Shown: in pieces, positions 50,683 through 59,243 of the stretch | Layout of the letters: every line of letters starts with the position of its first letter | Numbering within the stretch: position 1 is the first letter of the stretch | Origin: an uncultured Pseudomonadales bacterium | GTDB lineage: Bacteria > Pseudomonadota > Gammaproteobacteria > Pseudomonadales > Azotimanducaceae | NCBI GenBank assembly: GCA_947258825.1 | Contig: CAMYJX010000018.1 | Coordinates: 1-62,985 of the forward strand | DNA length: 62,985 nucleotides | Reading direction: 5' to 3' | Made by a program: the position numbers and the translations under genes | The notes under the pieces: generated by a model | Seen by the model: only the letters and a program-made list of their open reading frames with translations | Told to the model about the DNA's origin: nothing | Databases searched by the model: none

Positions 50683-51065
50683 TCTTGATTGATACGTCAG
50701 CTTGGATCGAGTTCCTAAGGGACACAGGATCACCGATTTGTGAGCGCGTGCAAAATGCTCTTGCTGGCGAGATCGCCGTTACGGACCCAATTCGAATGGA
50801 AGTGCTTGCCGGTGCACGCAATGAGCAACACCTGGTCCAACTCAGACGATTGCTCGCCCGCGGTACGCAGCTTCACGCCGAACCGGTGGACTACGAGCAA
50901 GCGGCGATTCTGTATCGACGGTGCCGCGCCAATGGCGAGACCGTTAGAAAGCTGATCGATTGCTTGATTGCCGCCATTGCGATCAGAAACCGGATCGCCT
51001 TGCTACATCACGACGTTGACTTCGACGTGTTAAGCCGTCACTCCGCCCTTGAGAATGTACAGTGA
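50679..51065 (+). CDS. vapC: VapC toxin, PIN-domain ribonuclease
   Basis: A 128-residue PIN-domain RNase. The acidic metal site is visible: Asp5 in MILIDTSAWIEFLRD, the Glu in DPIRMEVLAGARNEQHL, the Asp in RKLIDCLIAAIAI and the Asp in LLHHDVDFDVLSRH. VapC enzymes cut tRNA or rRNA; the target is unknown here. It starts within the vapB stop (ATGA), and its own stop lies 6 bases before the 3' end of the tRNA-Asn gene on the other strand. Intact. Confidence 0.92.
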   Translation: MILIDTSAWIEFLRDTGSPICERVQNALAGEIAVTDPIRMEVLAGARNEQHLVQLRRLLARGTQLHAEPVDYEQAAILYRRCRANGETVRKLIDCLIAAIAIRNRIALLHHDVDFDVLSRHSALENVQ

Positions 51066-51071
51066 AGGAAA

Positions 51072-51147
51072 TGGCTCCGCCTGCTGGGCTCGAACCAGCG
51101 ACCCGCTGATTAACAGTCAGCTGCTCTACCAACTGAGCTAAGGCGGA
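51072..51147 (-). tRNA. tRNA-Asn (GTT)
   Basis: A complete 76-nt cloverleaf with encoded CCA: acceptor TCCGCCT/AGGCGGA, D-arm around AGCTCAGTTGGTAGAGC, anticodon loop CTGTTAA with GTT, and T-arm CTGGTTCGAGCCCAG. It is the only intact copy in the window and the parent or target of the many 3'-end repeats to its left. Confidence 0.97.
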
Positions 51148-51245
51148 ATAGAGACTTGCCCTGGGGGGTCATCCCAGGAGAGCCGCGTAGTTTAACCACC
51201 GACAAGGCAAATTCAACCCTGCCCCTCAATGGTCAGAAAAACCGA

Positions 51246-52448
51246 CTAGTGAGAATTGTAGCCCACCAGAGAGCGGATGTAGTCGAGTTTCGCTTCGCTG
51301 TGCAGGCCTACCCGCCTGGCTCGTTGAAAACTGGCGCGGGCGGCGTCCATGCGCCCCAGCCCCTGCTCGGCCAGGCCCTTCAGAAAGTAGAAACGGCCAT
51401 CGCGCCCGTCGAGCTCGATTGCCCTGTCGATGGCCGCCAATGACTCAGAGTACCCCTCTTCCGCAATCGCGGTGCGGGCGATGGCGTAGTAGTAGTAGGG
51501 ATTCTTCTCCAGGTAGTCGTCGACGCGCTGGCGATAAGATTCGGCCAGCTCGGTATGCCCCGCCTTGCCGTGGCTGCGGGCCAGCCCGGACATGGCTGCT
51601 CGGCTGTCGGGATCCACCTGCAGGGCAACCTCGTAGGCATCTACCGAAGAAGCATAGTCACCTTTCATAGCGTAGAGGGCGCCGAGATTGATCCACAGGT
51701 CCTCATTCTCCGGCGCCAAATCGATGGCGCGACGCAGGTAACCAAAGGCGCCGCGCGCGTCATTGGCCCGAAGCAGGGCGACGGCGAGATTGGCGTAGTA
51801 CAGCGATGCTGCATAGGCATCGGATACGATGCGACGGCGGTAATAGGGGGCCGGGTGTACCTCGTAAAAGTCGACGGTCACCTGATTCTCGTAGTACTCG
51901 GCCAGTCGCACGTTGCGCACCCGCACGTTGATATGGGTGTAGCGAATCAGAAAGCCCGATTGCGCGTCCCATTCCGGTGGCACGTCGACAACCTGATAGT
52001 CGGCGTCCAGGCCCGCCTGGCGGGCCAGCGCGACAAAAAGATTGGTGTACGAAAGGCAGTTGGCCGACCGGCTGCGAAAAGTTTCCGCAGCGGTCAGCGT
52101 CCGGTCGGCACTGTAGTCGGGCTCCGTCAATCCTTCGTCGGCCATGCCTTGGAGCAGGTCGTGGAAACGGGTAGTGGGCATGGTGTTGGTTCGAATGGCT
52201 GCCGCAACGAAATCGCGCATATCGGCATCCACGTCCAGAACGCCGACCTGCGGTATCTCGTCGTCCAGCAGCGGCGCGCCAAACAGCCGCTCTCCTGACA
52301 CAAGCGTCGGATCGAAAGCGGGCGGGACGGGAGCTTTGGAGACAAGTCCGGCGCAGCCGCCGAGCAGAAATAACCAGAGCACGGTCGCCGCGGTGCGGCA
52401 GAATCCGCGGACACGACGAGATCTGTCTGCTGGGCGGGCTCTGTTCAT
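51246..52448 (-). CDS. TPR lipoprotein with transglutaminase-like domain
   Basis: A lipoprotein of about 400 residues (signal ending in WLFLLGGC). The first half has a transglutaminase-like core with Cys in RSRSANCLSYTNLFVALARQ, His in LIRYTHINVRV and Asp in VTVDFYEVH. The second half has four to five TPR units (LRRAIDLAPENEDLWINLGA; YEVALQVDPDSRAAMSGLAR). Such proteins act in the envelope, perhaps as peptidase or scaffold. Of several in-frame ATGs, the one at 52448 is best spaced from GGAAAGG. Confidence 0.82.
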   Translation of the reverse strand: MNRARPADRSRRVRGFCRTAATVLWLFLLGGCAGLVSKAPVPPAFDPTLVSGERLFGAPLLDDEIPQVGVLDVDADMRDFVAAAIRTNTMPTTRFHDLLQGMADEGLTEPDYSADRTLTAAETFRSRSANCLSYTNLFVALARQAGLDADYQVVDVPPEWDAQSGFLIRYTHINVRVRNVRLAEYYENQVTVDFYEVHPAPYYRRRIVSDAYAASLYYANLAVALLRANDARGAFGYLRRAIDLAPENEDLWINLGALYAMKGDYASSVDAYEVALQVDPDSRAAMSGLARSHGKAGHTELAESYRQRVDDYLEKNPYYYYAIARTAIAEEGYSESLAAIDRAIELDGRDGRFYFLKGLAEQGLGRMDAARASFQRARRVGLHSEAKLDYIRSLVGYNSH

Positions 52449-52517
52449 TGGCATCACCTTTCCCGATCCTGCCACCAGGCGTGATCGGAAACAACAGCAA
52501 GCGGCCGGCCTCGAGGC

Positions 52518-53003
52518 TCAGGTTCGCGTGAAGATCCGGGTCAGCGCCAGGTTTTCCCGCCCGGCTTTCAGCTCGATATCGATGGTCAGCATCTGCCGGT
52601 CCGGCGAAAGCATGATTGTTTCCCGCGCTTCACCGTCTTTGGCATCGGAGACGATGACAAGGGCGCCTTCCAACCAGCCTGCTTCCACGTTCCAGAGCCC
52701 TCGCTGGCGCACGCCCCAAGACACATCACGATACCGGCTGCCATCGAAGGTCACGCCCATGGAATCGCGATTCTGCTCGATGTGCAAGCGCCGGGCTCGC
52801 AATACCGGAAAATCCTGACTGACGAAGGCCATCATGCTGCCCCGGGCGCGCAGCTGGTTCCGCGGCGGTGGCGCCCCGCTGATTTCCGGTACCAGCAGCC
52901 AGTCGCCGCTGATATCAAAGCCGGCTGCCGGCGTGTAATCCAGGGGGTTGCCCGCGCAAGCGGCAACCAGAAGCAGGACGCCGCCGAGCCGGAAATGCTT
53001 CAT
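52518..53003 (-). CDS. Hypothetical lipoprotein
   Basis: A 161-residue protein with a lipoprotein signal (KHFRLGGVLLLVAACAG). The mature part looks like one small beta-rich domain with alternating hydrophobic strands (DISGDWLLVPEISGAPPPRN; DSMGVTFDGSRYRDVSWGVR; QMLTIDIELKAGRENLALTR). No family recognised. Same direction as, and 69 bases before, the TPR lipoprotein, so they may be coexpressed. The ATG at 53003 is chosen over 53021 because it directly precedes the signal peptide. Confidence 0.7.
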   Translation of the reverse strand: MKHFRLGGVLLLVAACAGNPLDYTPAAGFDISGDWLLVPEISGAPPPRNQLRARGSMMAFVSQDFPVLRARRLHIEQNRDSMGVTFDGSRYRDVSWGVRQRGLWNVEAGWLEGALVIVSDAKDGEARETIMLSPDRQMLTIDIELKAGRENLALTRIFTRT

Positions 53004-53067
53004 GGAAAAGCCGCTGGTCATGGCTCTGATGTTAACAGCGTTGTCCTGATCGCCCCAGCGATGGACC

Positions 53068-53511
53068 CTACCGCGGATCGCGAATGGTCACCGTTCCCTG
53101 GGCTACCGCGCAGATCCTGCCTTCATTCTCCACGTCTATGCGCACCACCGCCTGGGACCGGGTGAGGTTGATGATCTCTGCCCGCGCCTCCAGCGTGCCT
53201 CCGGACACGGGCGCCGTGAGGTTGATTTTGAACTCCGTCGTGGCCGCCCACTGGCCCTTCTTCATGGCCGGATAGCACACGCAGCCCAGCATGTGATCGC
53301 AGAAGGCCGAGAGCACGCCGCCATGCATGTTGCCGAAGGGGGTCAGCAGCTCTTCGCGCACGACCATGCGGCCGGTCATGGTCCCCGGCGCGGCGTCGAT
53401 CAATTCGAAACCCAGATAATCCGGCAGCCCGCCGCCGGCCCCCTTGGTGGGGCCCATGAAGCCTTTGGCGAGGCCTTCATTGAACGGTATTGCAGGGGTG
53501 GCTGTAGACAT
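53068..53511 (-). CDS. PaaI-type hotdog thioesterase
   Basis: A 147-residue acyl-CoA thioesterase of the hotdog fold. It carries the hallmark LLTPFGNMHGGVLSAFCDHM, with N-x-H-G-G, and the strand TTEFKINLTAPVSGGTLEAR. It probably hydrolyses acyl- or aryl-CoA esters. AGGAG lies upstream of ATG 53511. It sits downstream of the LLM oxidoreductase in the same direction. Confidence 0.85.
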   Translation of the reverse strand: MSTATPAIPFNEGLAKGFMGPTKGAGGGLPDYLGFELIDAAPGTMTGRMVVREELLTPFGNMHGGVLSAFCDHMLGCVCYPAMKKGQWAATTEFKINLTAPVSGGTLEARAEIINLTRSQAVVRIDVENEGRICAVAQGTVTIRDPR

Positions 53512-53556
53512 GATTGTGCTCCTCTTTGCCGACGCCAACCCGGCTTCGGCCGGTTT

Positions 53557-54540
53557 TCAGGCTGCGAACGTATCGACGATGGCGTCCAGATTCTGCTGCA
53601 CCCGCTCGCCTTTAATGCCGATGCTCGGCGTGTACAGCAGCACGTGATCCGCCAGCCCCTCCCAGGCCTTAAGCTGGTCCCTGACCTCGTCCGGCGTGCC
53701 GGCGATGGCGATCTGATCGACCATCTCGTCGGTGACGGCCGCGGCCATGGCGGCATAATCACCCTTGCGGAACGCGCTGGCGATGGCCTCGCCGTTTGCC
53801 TCCCAGCCGTGGGGACGCAGAATGGAATGGTACAGGCGCGTGGTGTAGTAAAAGGCGATCTGGCCCCGGGCTTCGTTGCGCGCCTGCTCCGTGGAATCGG
53901 CCACCGCCGTTATTACGTAGGGCAGCAGCTCGCAGCGGCTGCCCTGCAGTTCGGGTAGCACGGCCTCGGCAATGTATTTGCGGGTAAACACCGGATGCCC
54001 GATGAGGCCGTCGGCGGTGGCCGCAGCCGCGCGAATCATGCCTTTGTTCACTGCCGCCAGACAGACGGGAATCTCCGGTCGCGCGGCCCGCGGGCGCCCG
54101 TACGCGGGAATCTTCACCTGGTAGTAAGGGCCGTCGTACTTCAGCCCGCCACCCTTCTGGGCGGCGATGGCCGCCCGAATGAGGCCGATGGCGTCTTTGA
54201 TGCGCGGCGCGGGCGGATCGTCGAAGGGCATGGAATACCACTCTTTGTTCATGCGCTCCGTCCCGCTGCCTAGACCGAGAATCATCCGCCCGCCGGAGAT
54301 CTCGTCGATGTCCATGGCCGCCGATGCCGCCAGCATGGGCGTGCGCATGAAAGCGTAGGCGATAGCGGTCCCCAGCTTGACCCGCTCGGTGGCCGTGGCC
54401 ACGGCGGCCAGCCGCACCAGGCCGTGGGCGCTGAAGAATTCCGTGGTCCAGACCGATTCGAAGCCGGCCGCCTCCGCGCGTCGGGCGGTGGCGATCTGGC
54501 CTGCGATGGTGGGAGATCCGAGAATGATGCCCGTTTTCAT
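53557..54540 (-). CDS. LLM-class (luciferase-like) flavin-dependent oxidoreductase
   Basis: A 327-residue TIM-barrel protein of the bacterial luciferase superfamily: MKTGIILGSPTIAGQIATAR, FESVWTTEFFSAHGLVRLAA, VKLGTAIAYAFMRTPMLAAS, and GRMILGLGSGTERMNKEWYS. These match F420- or FMN-dependent LLM oxidoreductases. Cofactor choice cannot be decided from sequence. GGAGCAACC precedes the ATG. The gene lies between the alcohol dehydrogenase and the thioesterase, probably one transcript. Confidence 0.85.
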   Translation of the reverse strand: MKTGIILGSPTIAGQIATARRAEAAGFESVWTTEFFSAHGLVRLAAVATATERVKLGTAIAYAFMRTPMLAASAAMDIDEISGGRMILGLGSGTERMNKEWYSMPFDDPPAPRIKDAIGLIRAAIAAQKGGGLKYDGPYYQVKIPAYGRPRAARPEIPVCLAAVNKGMIRAAAATADGLIGHPVFTRKYIAEAVLPELQGSRCELLPYVITAVADSTEQARNEARGQIAFYYTTRLYHSILRPHGWEANGEAIASAFRKGDYAAMAAAVTDEMVDQIAIAGTPDEVRDQLKAWEGLADHVLLYTPSIGIKGERVQQNLDAIVDTFAA

Positions 54541-54588
54541 GAAGGTTGCTCCGTGGGTTCTGGGCGGCCTGCCGGCTGACGGGCGGCG

Positions 54589-55689
54589 TCAGCCCGGAGG
54601 AATGAGGCAACTGTGAATGGATTCCTGGTCGGGAATTTCCCGCGCCAGGGTGCGGATGGCGAGCTCGGCATCGGCCAGCGCAAAGTCGTGGGTGTGCATC
54701 AGCTCCAGGGGAACCCGGCCGGACTCGATGAGGCGGATCGCGCTCCGATAGCCGGTGGACGTCACCCCGATGGCGCCGCGGACGTTGATTTCCTTCATCA
54801 CCACCAGGTCCGAAACAAAGTTGTCCACGGCTTTGAAACCCTTGACGCCGGCCAGCACCACGGTGCCGCCCGGACGCACCATGGACAGCGCGTCGGTCAC
54901 CGGCTTGGTGGCGTAGCTGCTGACGTCCACCACCACGTCGGCGCCCCGGCCGGCGGTGATCTCCTTAACCCGCTGCACCGCCTCCTCGTTCTGCACGTCG
55001 ATGGTGTGATCCGCGCCGAAGGTGCGGGCGAGCTCGAGCTTGCGTTCATCCGCCTCCAGACCGGTGACGATGATGGTTCCGGCCCCCACCTCCCGGCAGG
55101 CGACCACGCTGGCGAGGCCACGCTGCCCGGGGCCCAGAATCACCACGGTGTCGCCCGGCTGGGTACCCGGCATCTCAACCGCCCAGCGGAAACCGGCGCC
55201 CAGCGGATTGAAGATCACCCCCATCTGCGGCGTCAGCCGCTTGCTGACCCGGTGAACCATCGAATTCGGGTGGAGGTACATGTACTGGGAATAGCCACCC
55301 CACAGCCCCGGCGACTGGGTCACCGGAATGTAGGAATAAATCATCCGGTGATCGCACAGGTGGTAGCTGCCGGAGACGCAGGGAGCGCAGTGGCGGCAGG
55401 AAATCATCGTTTCCACCGCAACCCGATCTCCAACATCGACCCCCCAGCGCTGTGCCGCTCGATCGCCTATCCGGGCAATGACGCCCAGGGGCTCGTGACC
55501 GGGAATCACCGGCATGGGGGTCCGCAGCTGGCCTTCGAACTGCTCGTAATCGCTGCCGCAGATGCCGCAGGCCTCCAGCTGCAGGATGGCGGAGTCGTCG
55601 TCTATTTCCGGGATGGGCAGGTCGCGGGGCTCCAGGGTACGAATGCCCGTCTGCACCATGGCGAAGGACGTCGCCGGCAGGCCGGTCAC
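54589..55689 (-). CDS. Zinc-dependent medium-chain alcohol dehydrogenase
   Basis: A 366-residue MDR-family dehydrogenase. Catalytic zinc ligands are in LEACGICGSDYEQF and VIPGHEPLGVI; the structural zinc cysteines in CRHCAPCVSGSYHLC are complete. The Rossmann motif is VVILGPGQRGLASVVACREV, and the acidic residue in VTGLEADERK suggests NAD preference. The substrate is unknown. Starts with GTG 55689 after GAGAGGG. Confidence 0.88.
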   Translation of the reverse strand: MTGLPATSFAMVQTGIRTLEPRDLPIPEIDDDSAILQLEACGICGSDYEQFEGQLRTPMPVIPGHEPLGVIARIGDRAAQRWGVDVGDRVAVETMISCRHCAPCVSGSYHLCDHRMIYSYIPVTQSPGLWGGYSQYMYLHPNSMVHRVSKRLTPQMGVIFNPLGAGFRWAVEMPGTQPGDTVVILGPGQRGLASVVACREVGAGTIIVTGLEADERKLELARTFGADHTIDVQNEEAVQRVKEITAGRGADVVVDVSSYATKPVTDALSMVRPGGTVVLAGVKGFKAVDNFVSDLVVMKEINVRGAIGVTSTGYRSAIRLIESGRVPLELMHTHDFALADAELAIRTLAREIPDQESIHSCLIPPG

Positions 55690-55746
55690 AATCGCGCCCT
55701 CTCAGGTTGAGAAAGTGTCACAGCTCGGGCCTGGCAAGCCATCGCC

Positions 55747-56028
55747 TCAGGCCGTTTCCGCGTCCGATTCAACAGCCGTTTCAGCGGCGGTGGTGGCGGC
55801 GGTTTCAACGGAACCAGCGGCCGCCTCCGACTGAGCCGGCATCGGCGCCTGCTGCGATTCAGCGTTCACCAGGACATCGAGTATCTCGAAGGCGTTGATG
55901 CGTCCCAGAGTTTGGTGGGGCTGGATCACATCGAAATAAAAATCTACGTAGCTCTGATTGCTGCGCGGTTTGCCCTGAAACCAGCGGGACCACAGCTCCA
56001 GAACCGTTGCCTCTTCTCGACGGTTCAT
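55747..56028 (-). CDS. Small hypothetical protein with alanine-rich tail
   Basis: A 93-residue protein: MNRREEATVLELWSRWFQGK, then VDFYFDVIQPHQTLGRINAF in a compact N-terminal part, and a low-complexity Ala/Glu/Thr-rich C-terminus. GGGGGAAC before ATG 56028 supports this start over 56052. No family recognised. Confidence 0.6.
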   Translation of the reverse strand: MNRREEATVLELWSRWFQGKPRSNQSYVDFYFDVIQPHQTLGRINAFEILDVLVNAESQQAPMPAQSEAAAGSVETAATTAAETAVESDAETA

Positions 56029-56210
56029 TGTTCCCCCAATGCAAACGTTCATCGTTTGTAGGGAGAAGCTTACCAGAAGCCGTTTATCCGGTGCACAGGC
56101 CGCAAGCGAAACTTTGCTGCATGGCTGTCGGGGACACCCCCCGGCTCGGAAGCGAACGGACCGGCAACCCGACCGCCCGGCGGCGGTGGGTTGCCGGCGC
56201 CATGCAACCC

Positions 56211-56492
56211 TCAGTTTTTCAGTTTGATCCGCGACTCGTTGACTTCCACCGTGCGCTCGCCGATGCCTTTGACATTGGCAAGCTCGTAGACGTCGACGAA
56301 ATCACCATGGGTCTCGCGATAGCGGACGATGGCCTCGGCCCGGGAAAGACCCACGCCTTTCAGGGATTCCGAGAGGGTTTCGGCATCGGCGGTGTTGATG
56401 TTGACCACTCCGACGCCATCCGGCGCGGCATGGTTCAGCCCCGCCAGGGACAGCGACAGGCACAGTAGGATCAGCTTGCAGAAGTTGCGCAT
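56211..56492 (-). CDS. ComEA-like helix-hairpin-helix protein
   Basis: A 93-residue secreted protein with a signal peptide (KLILLCLSLSLAGLNHA) and two HhH motifs: VNINTADAETLSESLKGVGL and VYELANVKGIGERTVEVNES. This is the short ComEA type of gammaproteobacteria, which binds incoming DNA in the periplasm during natural transformation. No other competence genes are nearby. Confidence 0.9.
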   Translation of the reverse strand: MRNFCKLILLCLSLSLAGLNHAAPDGVGVVNINTADAETLSESLKGVGLSRAEAIVRYRETHGDFVDVYELANVKGIGERTVEVNESRIKLKN

Positions 56493-56739
56493 TAGAGGCT
56501 CCCAGTAGATCAGAGGTGTTTATAAGAAAGTTGGCTGATGGCACCGCAGGACGAAGCTGCCGCGCGCGCCACCAGCGCCCACCGCTGCAGGGCAATCAGC
56601 TGAGTGATCGACCCGACAGCAGGTAGCGCAGCTTAGTGAGCGCGGCCGCGGTCAGGCAGGCGCCGGGCGCCGTTCGGGAAGTAAGCGGGGCTCCGCAGAT
56701 GTTGTGCGCCTGTCGCGCAGCACCCGCAGGCGGATGCCG

Positions 56740-57033
56740 TCAGTCCTGGGGGGAGGTATTGCTCAACTGATGGACCTGCTTTTCGGAGGCCTCCAGCTTG
56801 CGGGTAAGCGCACGCTGCTGCAGACGTCCGCGCATGGATACGAAGCTGGTGGCGACAAGCCCGATGGTCAGACCCACCGCAAAGGCGAGCAGTAACCACC
56901 AGAAAACGCTGATCTGCGGGGTTTCCCAGATCATGAAGCGCAGCTGTACCGGGCTTTGATTCACCGCCAGCGCGGCGAAGAAAAACGCCGCCAGGACCAG
57001 ACAACCCCAGAGCAGACGGCTAAGCCAGGCCAT
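56740..57033 (-). CDS. lapA: LapA-like inner-membrane protein (DUF1049)
   Basis: A 97-residue protein with two membrane segments (LWGCLVLAAFFFAALAVNQS; FWWLLLAFAVGLTIGLVATS) linked by the family hairpin PVQLRFMIWETPQIS, and a C-terminal coiled coil. LapA works with LapB in controlling lipopolysaccharide assembly. It follows ihfB by 8 bases as in other gammaproteobacteria. No lapB follows; the next 246 bases have no gene. Confidence 0.85.
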   Translation of the reverse strand: MAWLSRLLWGCLVLAAFFFAALAVNQSPVQLRFMIWETPQISVFWWLLLAFAVGLTIGLVATSFVSMRGRLQQRALTRKLEASEKQVHQLSNTSPQD

Positions 57034-57041
57034 GCTTGCGC

Positions 57042-57362
57042 TCAGTCCTGCTCGTCATGAGCAGCCGCCTGCTCCCGTGCCAGCACGGCGTTGACTCGAT
57101 CACGCAGCTCTTTGCCAGGCTTGAAGTGGGGCACGTATTTGCCCGCCAGGCCAACGGACTCGCCGGTCTTGGGGTTGCGGCCGATGCGCGGCGCGCGGTA
57201 GTGTAACGAGAAGCTGCCGAAACCGCGGATCTCGATGCGGTTGCCAGCGGACAGCGTTTCCGACATCTGCTCGATAATCGTCTTAACGGCAAGCTCCACA
57301 TCCTTCACCGAAAGCTGCGTCTGCTTGGTCGCGATCAGTTCTATGAGTTCGGATTTCGTCAT
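57042..57362 (-). CDS. ihfB: Integration host factor subunit beta
   Basis: A 106-residue DNA-bending protein of the HU/IHF family: [20 protein letters not shown], the body motif [20 protein letters not shown] and [20 protein letters not shown] with the DNA-intercalating proline arm. Acts with IhfA in recombination, replication and transcription. Lies between rpsA and lapA as usual. Confidence 0.95.
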   Translation of the reverse strand: MTKSELIELIATKQTQLSVKDVELAVKTIIEQMSETLSAGNRIEIRGFGSFSLHYRAPRIGRNPKTGESVGLAGKYVPHFKPGKELRDRVNAVLAREQAAAHDEQD

Positions 57363-57415
57363 GATCCGTTTTTCCCTCGGTTCCCCCGATTCCCCCTGAG
57401 CCGAGGGCCGCGTGC

Positions 57416-57435
57416 CCCCGCAGCAGCCTGCGGGG
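57416..57435 (-). terminator. Possible stem-loop between rpsA and ihfB
   Basis: ccccgcag / ctgcgggg form an 8-base stem with a 4-base loop 15 bases after the rpsA stop. There is no U-tract, so it may be an attenuator or RNA-stability element, not a strong terminator. Confidence 0.4.
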
Positions 57436-57449
57436 ACCCGCGAGCTGCC

Positions 57450-58079
57450 TCAGTCGTCGCTGTCCTGATCCATCTGGGCTTTGATCAGGTCGCCGAGGGT
57501 AGCCGCGCCAGGCCGGTCGGTTTCCTGCTTGCGATGCTCACGCACCGCTGCTCGCTCGTCTTCGATATCCTTGGACTTGATGGACAAGCCGATGCCGCGA
57601 TTCTTGCGGTCGACGCTGACGATCTTCACCTCGATCTCATCCCCTACGTTGATGACGTTGCGCGCGTCTTCCACGCGGTCGACGCTGATCTCCGACGCCT
57701 TGAGCACGCCGCGCACCTCGTCGGCCAGCACCAGGACAGCTTCCCTGGGCTCGACGGATTCAACGACGCCCTTGACGATGCTGCCGCGATCGTTGACGGC
57801 GGTGTAATCGGAGAACGGATCCTGATCCAGCTGCTTCACGCCCAGCGAGATGCGCTCACGCTCCGGGTCTACAGACAGGATGACGGTTTCGATCTCCTCG
57901 GCCTTCGAGAAGCGGCGAACCGCGGTCTCGCCGGGCTCGTTCCAGGAGATGTCCGAGAGATGCACCAGGCCATCGATGCCGCCGTCCAGACCGATAAAGA
58001 TACCAAAATCGGTGATCGACTTGATCTTACCGGTAACATGGTCGCCTTTTTTATGGGTGACCGCGAAATCATCCCATGG
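57450..58079 (-). CDS. rpsA: Ribosomal protein S1, C-terminal part (domains 5-6), out of frame with the N-terminal part
   Basis: Continues S1 from [20 protein letters not shown] through [20 protein letters not shown] (domain 5) and the last domain to the C-terminal [13 protein letters not shown]. It is in a different frame from the upstream part and has no standard start codon of its own at the junction. Unless a frameshift or reassembly occurs, these 209 residues would not be translated. See the N-terminal entry. Confidence 0.75.
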   Translation of the reverse strand, partial: PWDDFAVTHKKGDHVTGKIKSITDFGIFIGLDGGIDGLVHLSDISWNEPGETAVRRFSKAEEIETVILSVDPERERISLGVKQLDQDPFSDYTAVNDRGSIVKGVVESVEPREAVLVLADEVRGVLKASEISVDRVEDARNVINVGDEIEVKIVSVDRKNRGIGLSIKSKDIEDERAAVREHRKQETDRPGAATLGDLIKAQMDQDSDD

Positions 58080-59112
58080 CAAGGCTGATGCGGCGACGCT
58101 CTTCGTCGATGTCGAGCACCATGACTTCCACCTCGTCGCCCACGGATACCACCTTGGACGGGTGAATGTTCTTGTTGGTCCAGTCCATCTCCGAGACGTG
58201 CACCAGCCCTTCGACACCCTCTTCGATCTCGGCAAAGCAGCCGTAGTCGGTGAGGTTGGTGACGGTGGCTACCACGCGGGCACCTTCGGGATAGCGGCGG
58301 GTGATGTCCACCCACGGGTCGTCACCCAGCTGCTTCATGCCGAGGCTGACCCGATTCTTTTCACGGTCGAACTTCAGAATCTTGACGTTGACCTCGTCGC
58401 CGACGTTCACCATCTCGCTGGGATGGCGAATGCGCCGCCAGGCCATATCGGTGATGTGCAGCAGACCGTCCACGCCGCCCAGGTCGACGAACGCACCGTA
58501 GTCCGTGAGGTTCTTGACGATGCCTTTGACTTCCTGGCCTTCCTGCAGCGACGCCAGCAGCGCTTCGCGTTCCACGCTGTTTTCCTGCTCCAGAACAGCG
58601 CGCCGGGAAACCACGACGTTGTTGCGCTTCTGATCCAGCTTGATGACTTTGAATTCCAGCGGCTTGCCTTCGAGGTGCGCGGTTTCGCGCAGCGGCCGGA
58701 TATCCACCAGCGAACCCGGCAGAAACGCCCGGATCTCGTTGATGTCGACGGTAAAGCCGCCTTTTACCTTGCCGTTGATCTGGCCGGTAATCACTTCGGC
58801 TTTGTCGAAAGCGCCTTCCAGCATCTGCCACGTTTCCGCACGCTTGGCCTTCTCGCGGGACAGCCGGGTCTCTCCCCAACCGTCGTCCACGATTTCCATG
58901 GCAACCTGAACCTGGTCGCCGATGCTGACGTTGAAAGCGCCATTCTCGTCAAAGAACTGGGCGCGGGGAATTACCCCCTCGGACTTCAATCCGGCATGCA
59001 CAACAACCCACTCGTTGTTGATGTCCACAACCGTGCCCGTGACGATGGAACCGGGTTCCATCTCGACGGTTCTCAAACTTTCTTCAAAAAGGTCCGCAAA
59101 ACTTTCGCTCAT
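58069..59112 (-). CDS. rpsA: Ribosomal protein S1, N-terminal part (domains 1-4), apparently frameshifted
   Basis: Starts [20 protein letters not shown] and contains four OB-fold S1 domains, the last ending [15 protein letters not shown]. Relatives continue GMKQ, a few residues, then NPWDDF. Here the sequence jumps from L to P-W-D-D-F with loss of frame, ending as AMG-stop. The missing piece is about 23 bases. S1 is needed to load most mRNAs on the 30S subunit, so a true break would be harmful; a local assembly or sequencing error is likely. The lack of a clear Shine-Dalgarno site is normal for rpsA. Confidence 0.85.
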   Translation of the reverse strand: MSESFADLFEESLRTVEMEPGSIVTGTVVDINNEWVVVHAGLKSEGVIPRAQFFDENGAFNVSIGDQVQVAMEIVDDGWGETRLSREKAKRAETWQMLEGAFDKAEVITGQINGKVKGGFTVDINEIRAFLPGSLVDIRPLRETAHLEGKPLEFKVIKLDQKRNNVVVSRRAVLEQENSVEREALLASLQEGQEVKGIVKNLTDYGAFVDLGGVDGLLHITDMAWRRIRHPSEMVNVGDEVNVKILKFDREKNRVSLGMKQLGDDPWVDITRRYPEGARVVATVTNLTDYGCFAEIEEGVEGLVHVSEMDWTNKNIHPSKVVSVGDEVEVMVLDIDEERRRISLAMG

Positions 59113-59243
59113 AGGTTTGTTCAAACTCGCGCCCCGTGGACATTCGTGCGTGTCGGCGCGCAATCTCCGTGGTTTATTACGGCTGGGGTCCTGAGGGCGC
59201 GTTCACGTGCGTCGCGCCGGGCCAAACAGCCGGCTGGTTAATG

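Noticed and set aside
11550..51071. Tyrosine recombinase or integrase gene that would drive the array
   Set aside because: I looked for the R...HxxR...Y pattern in plausible frames and found none; only IS481, IS3 and IS91-like transposase remnants are present.
12974..51147. CRISPR array
   Set aside because: The repeats are kilobases apart, differ in length and have no regular spacers or cas genes.
54613..55710. 365-codon open frame antisense to the alcohol dehydrogenase
   Set aside because: Shadow of a gene with complete zinc and Rossmann motifs on the other strand.
57850..59241. 463-codon open frame antisense to rpsA
   Set aside because: Mirror of the S1 repeats; low-complexity His/Asp/Val pattern without a family.
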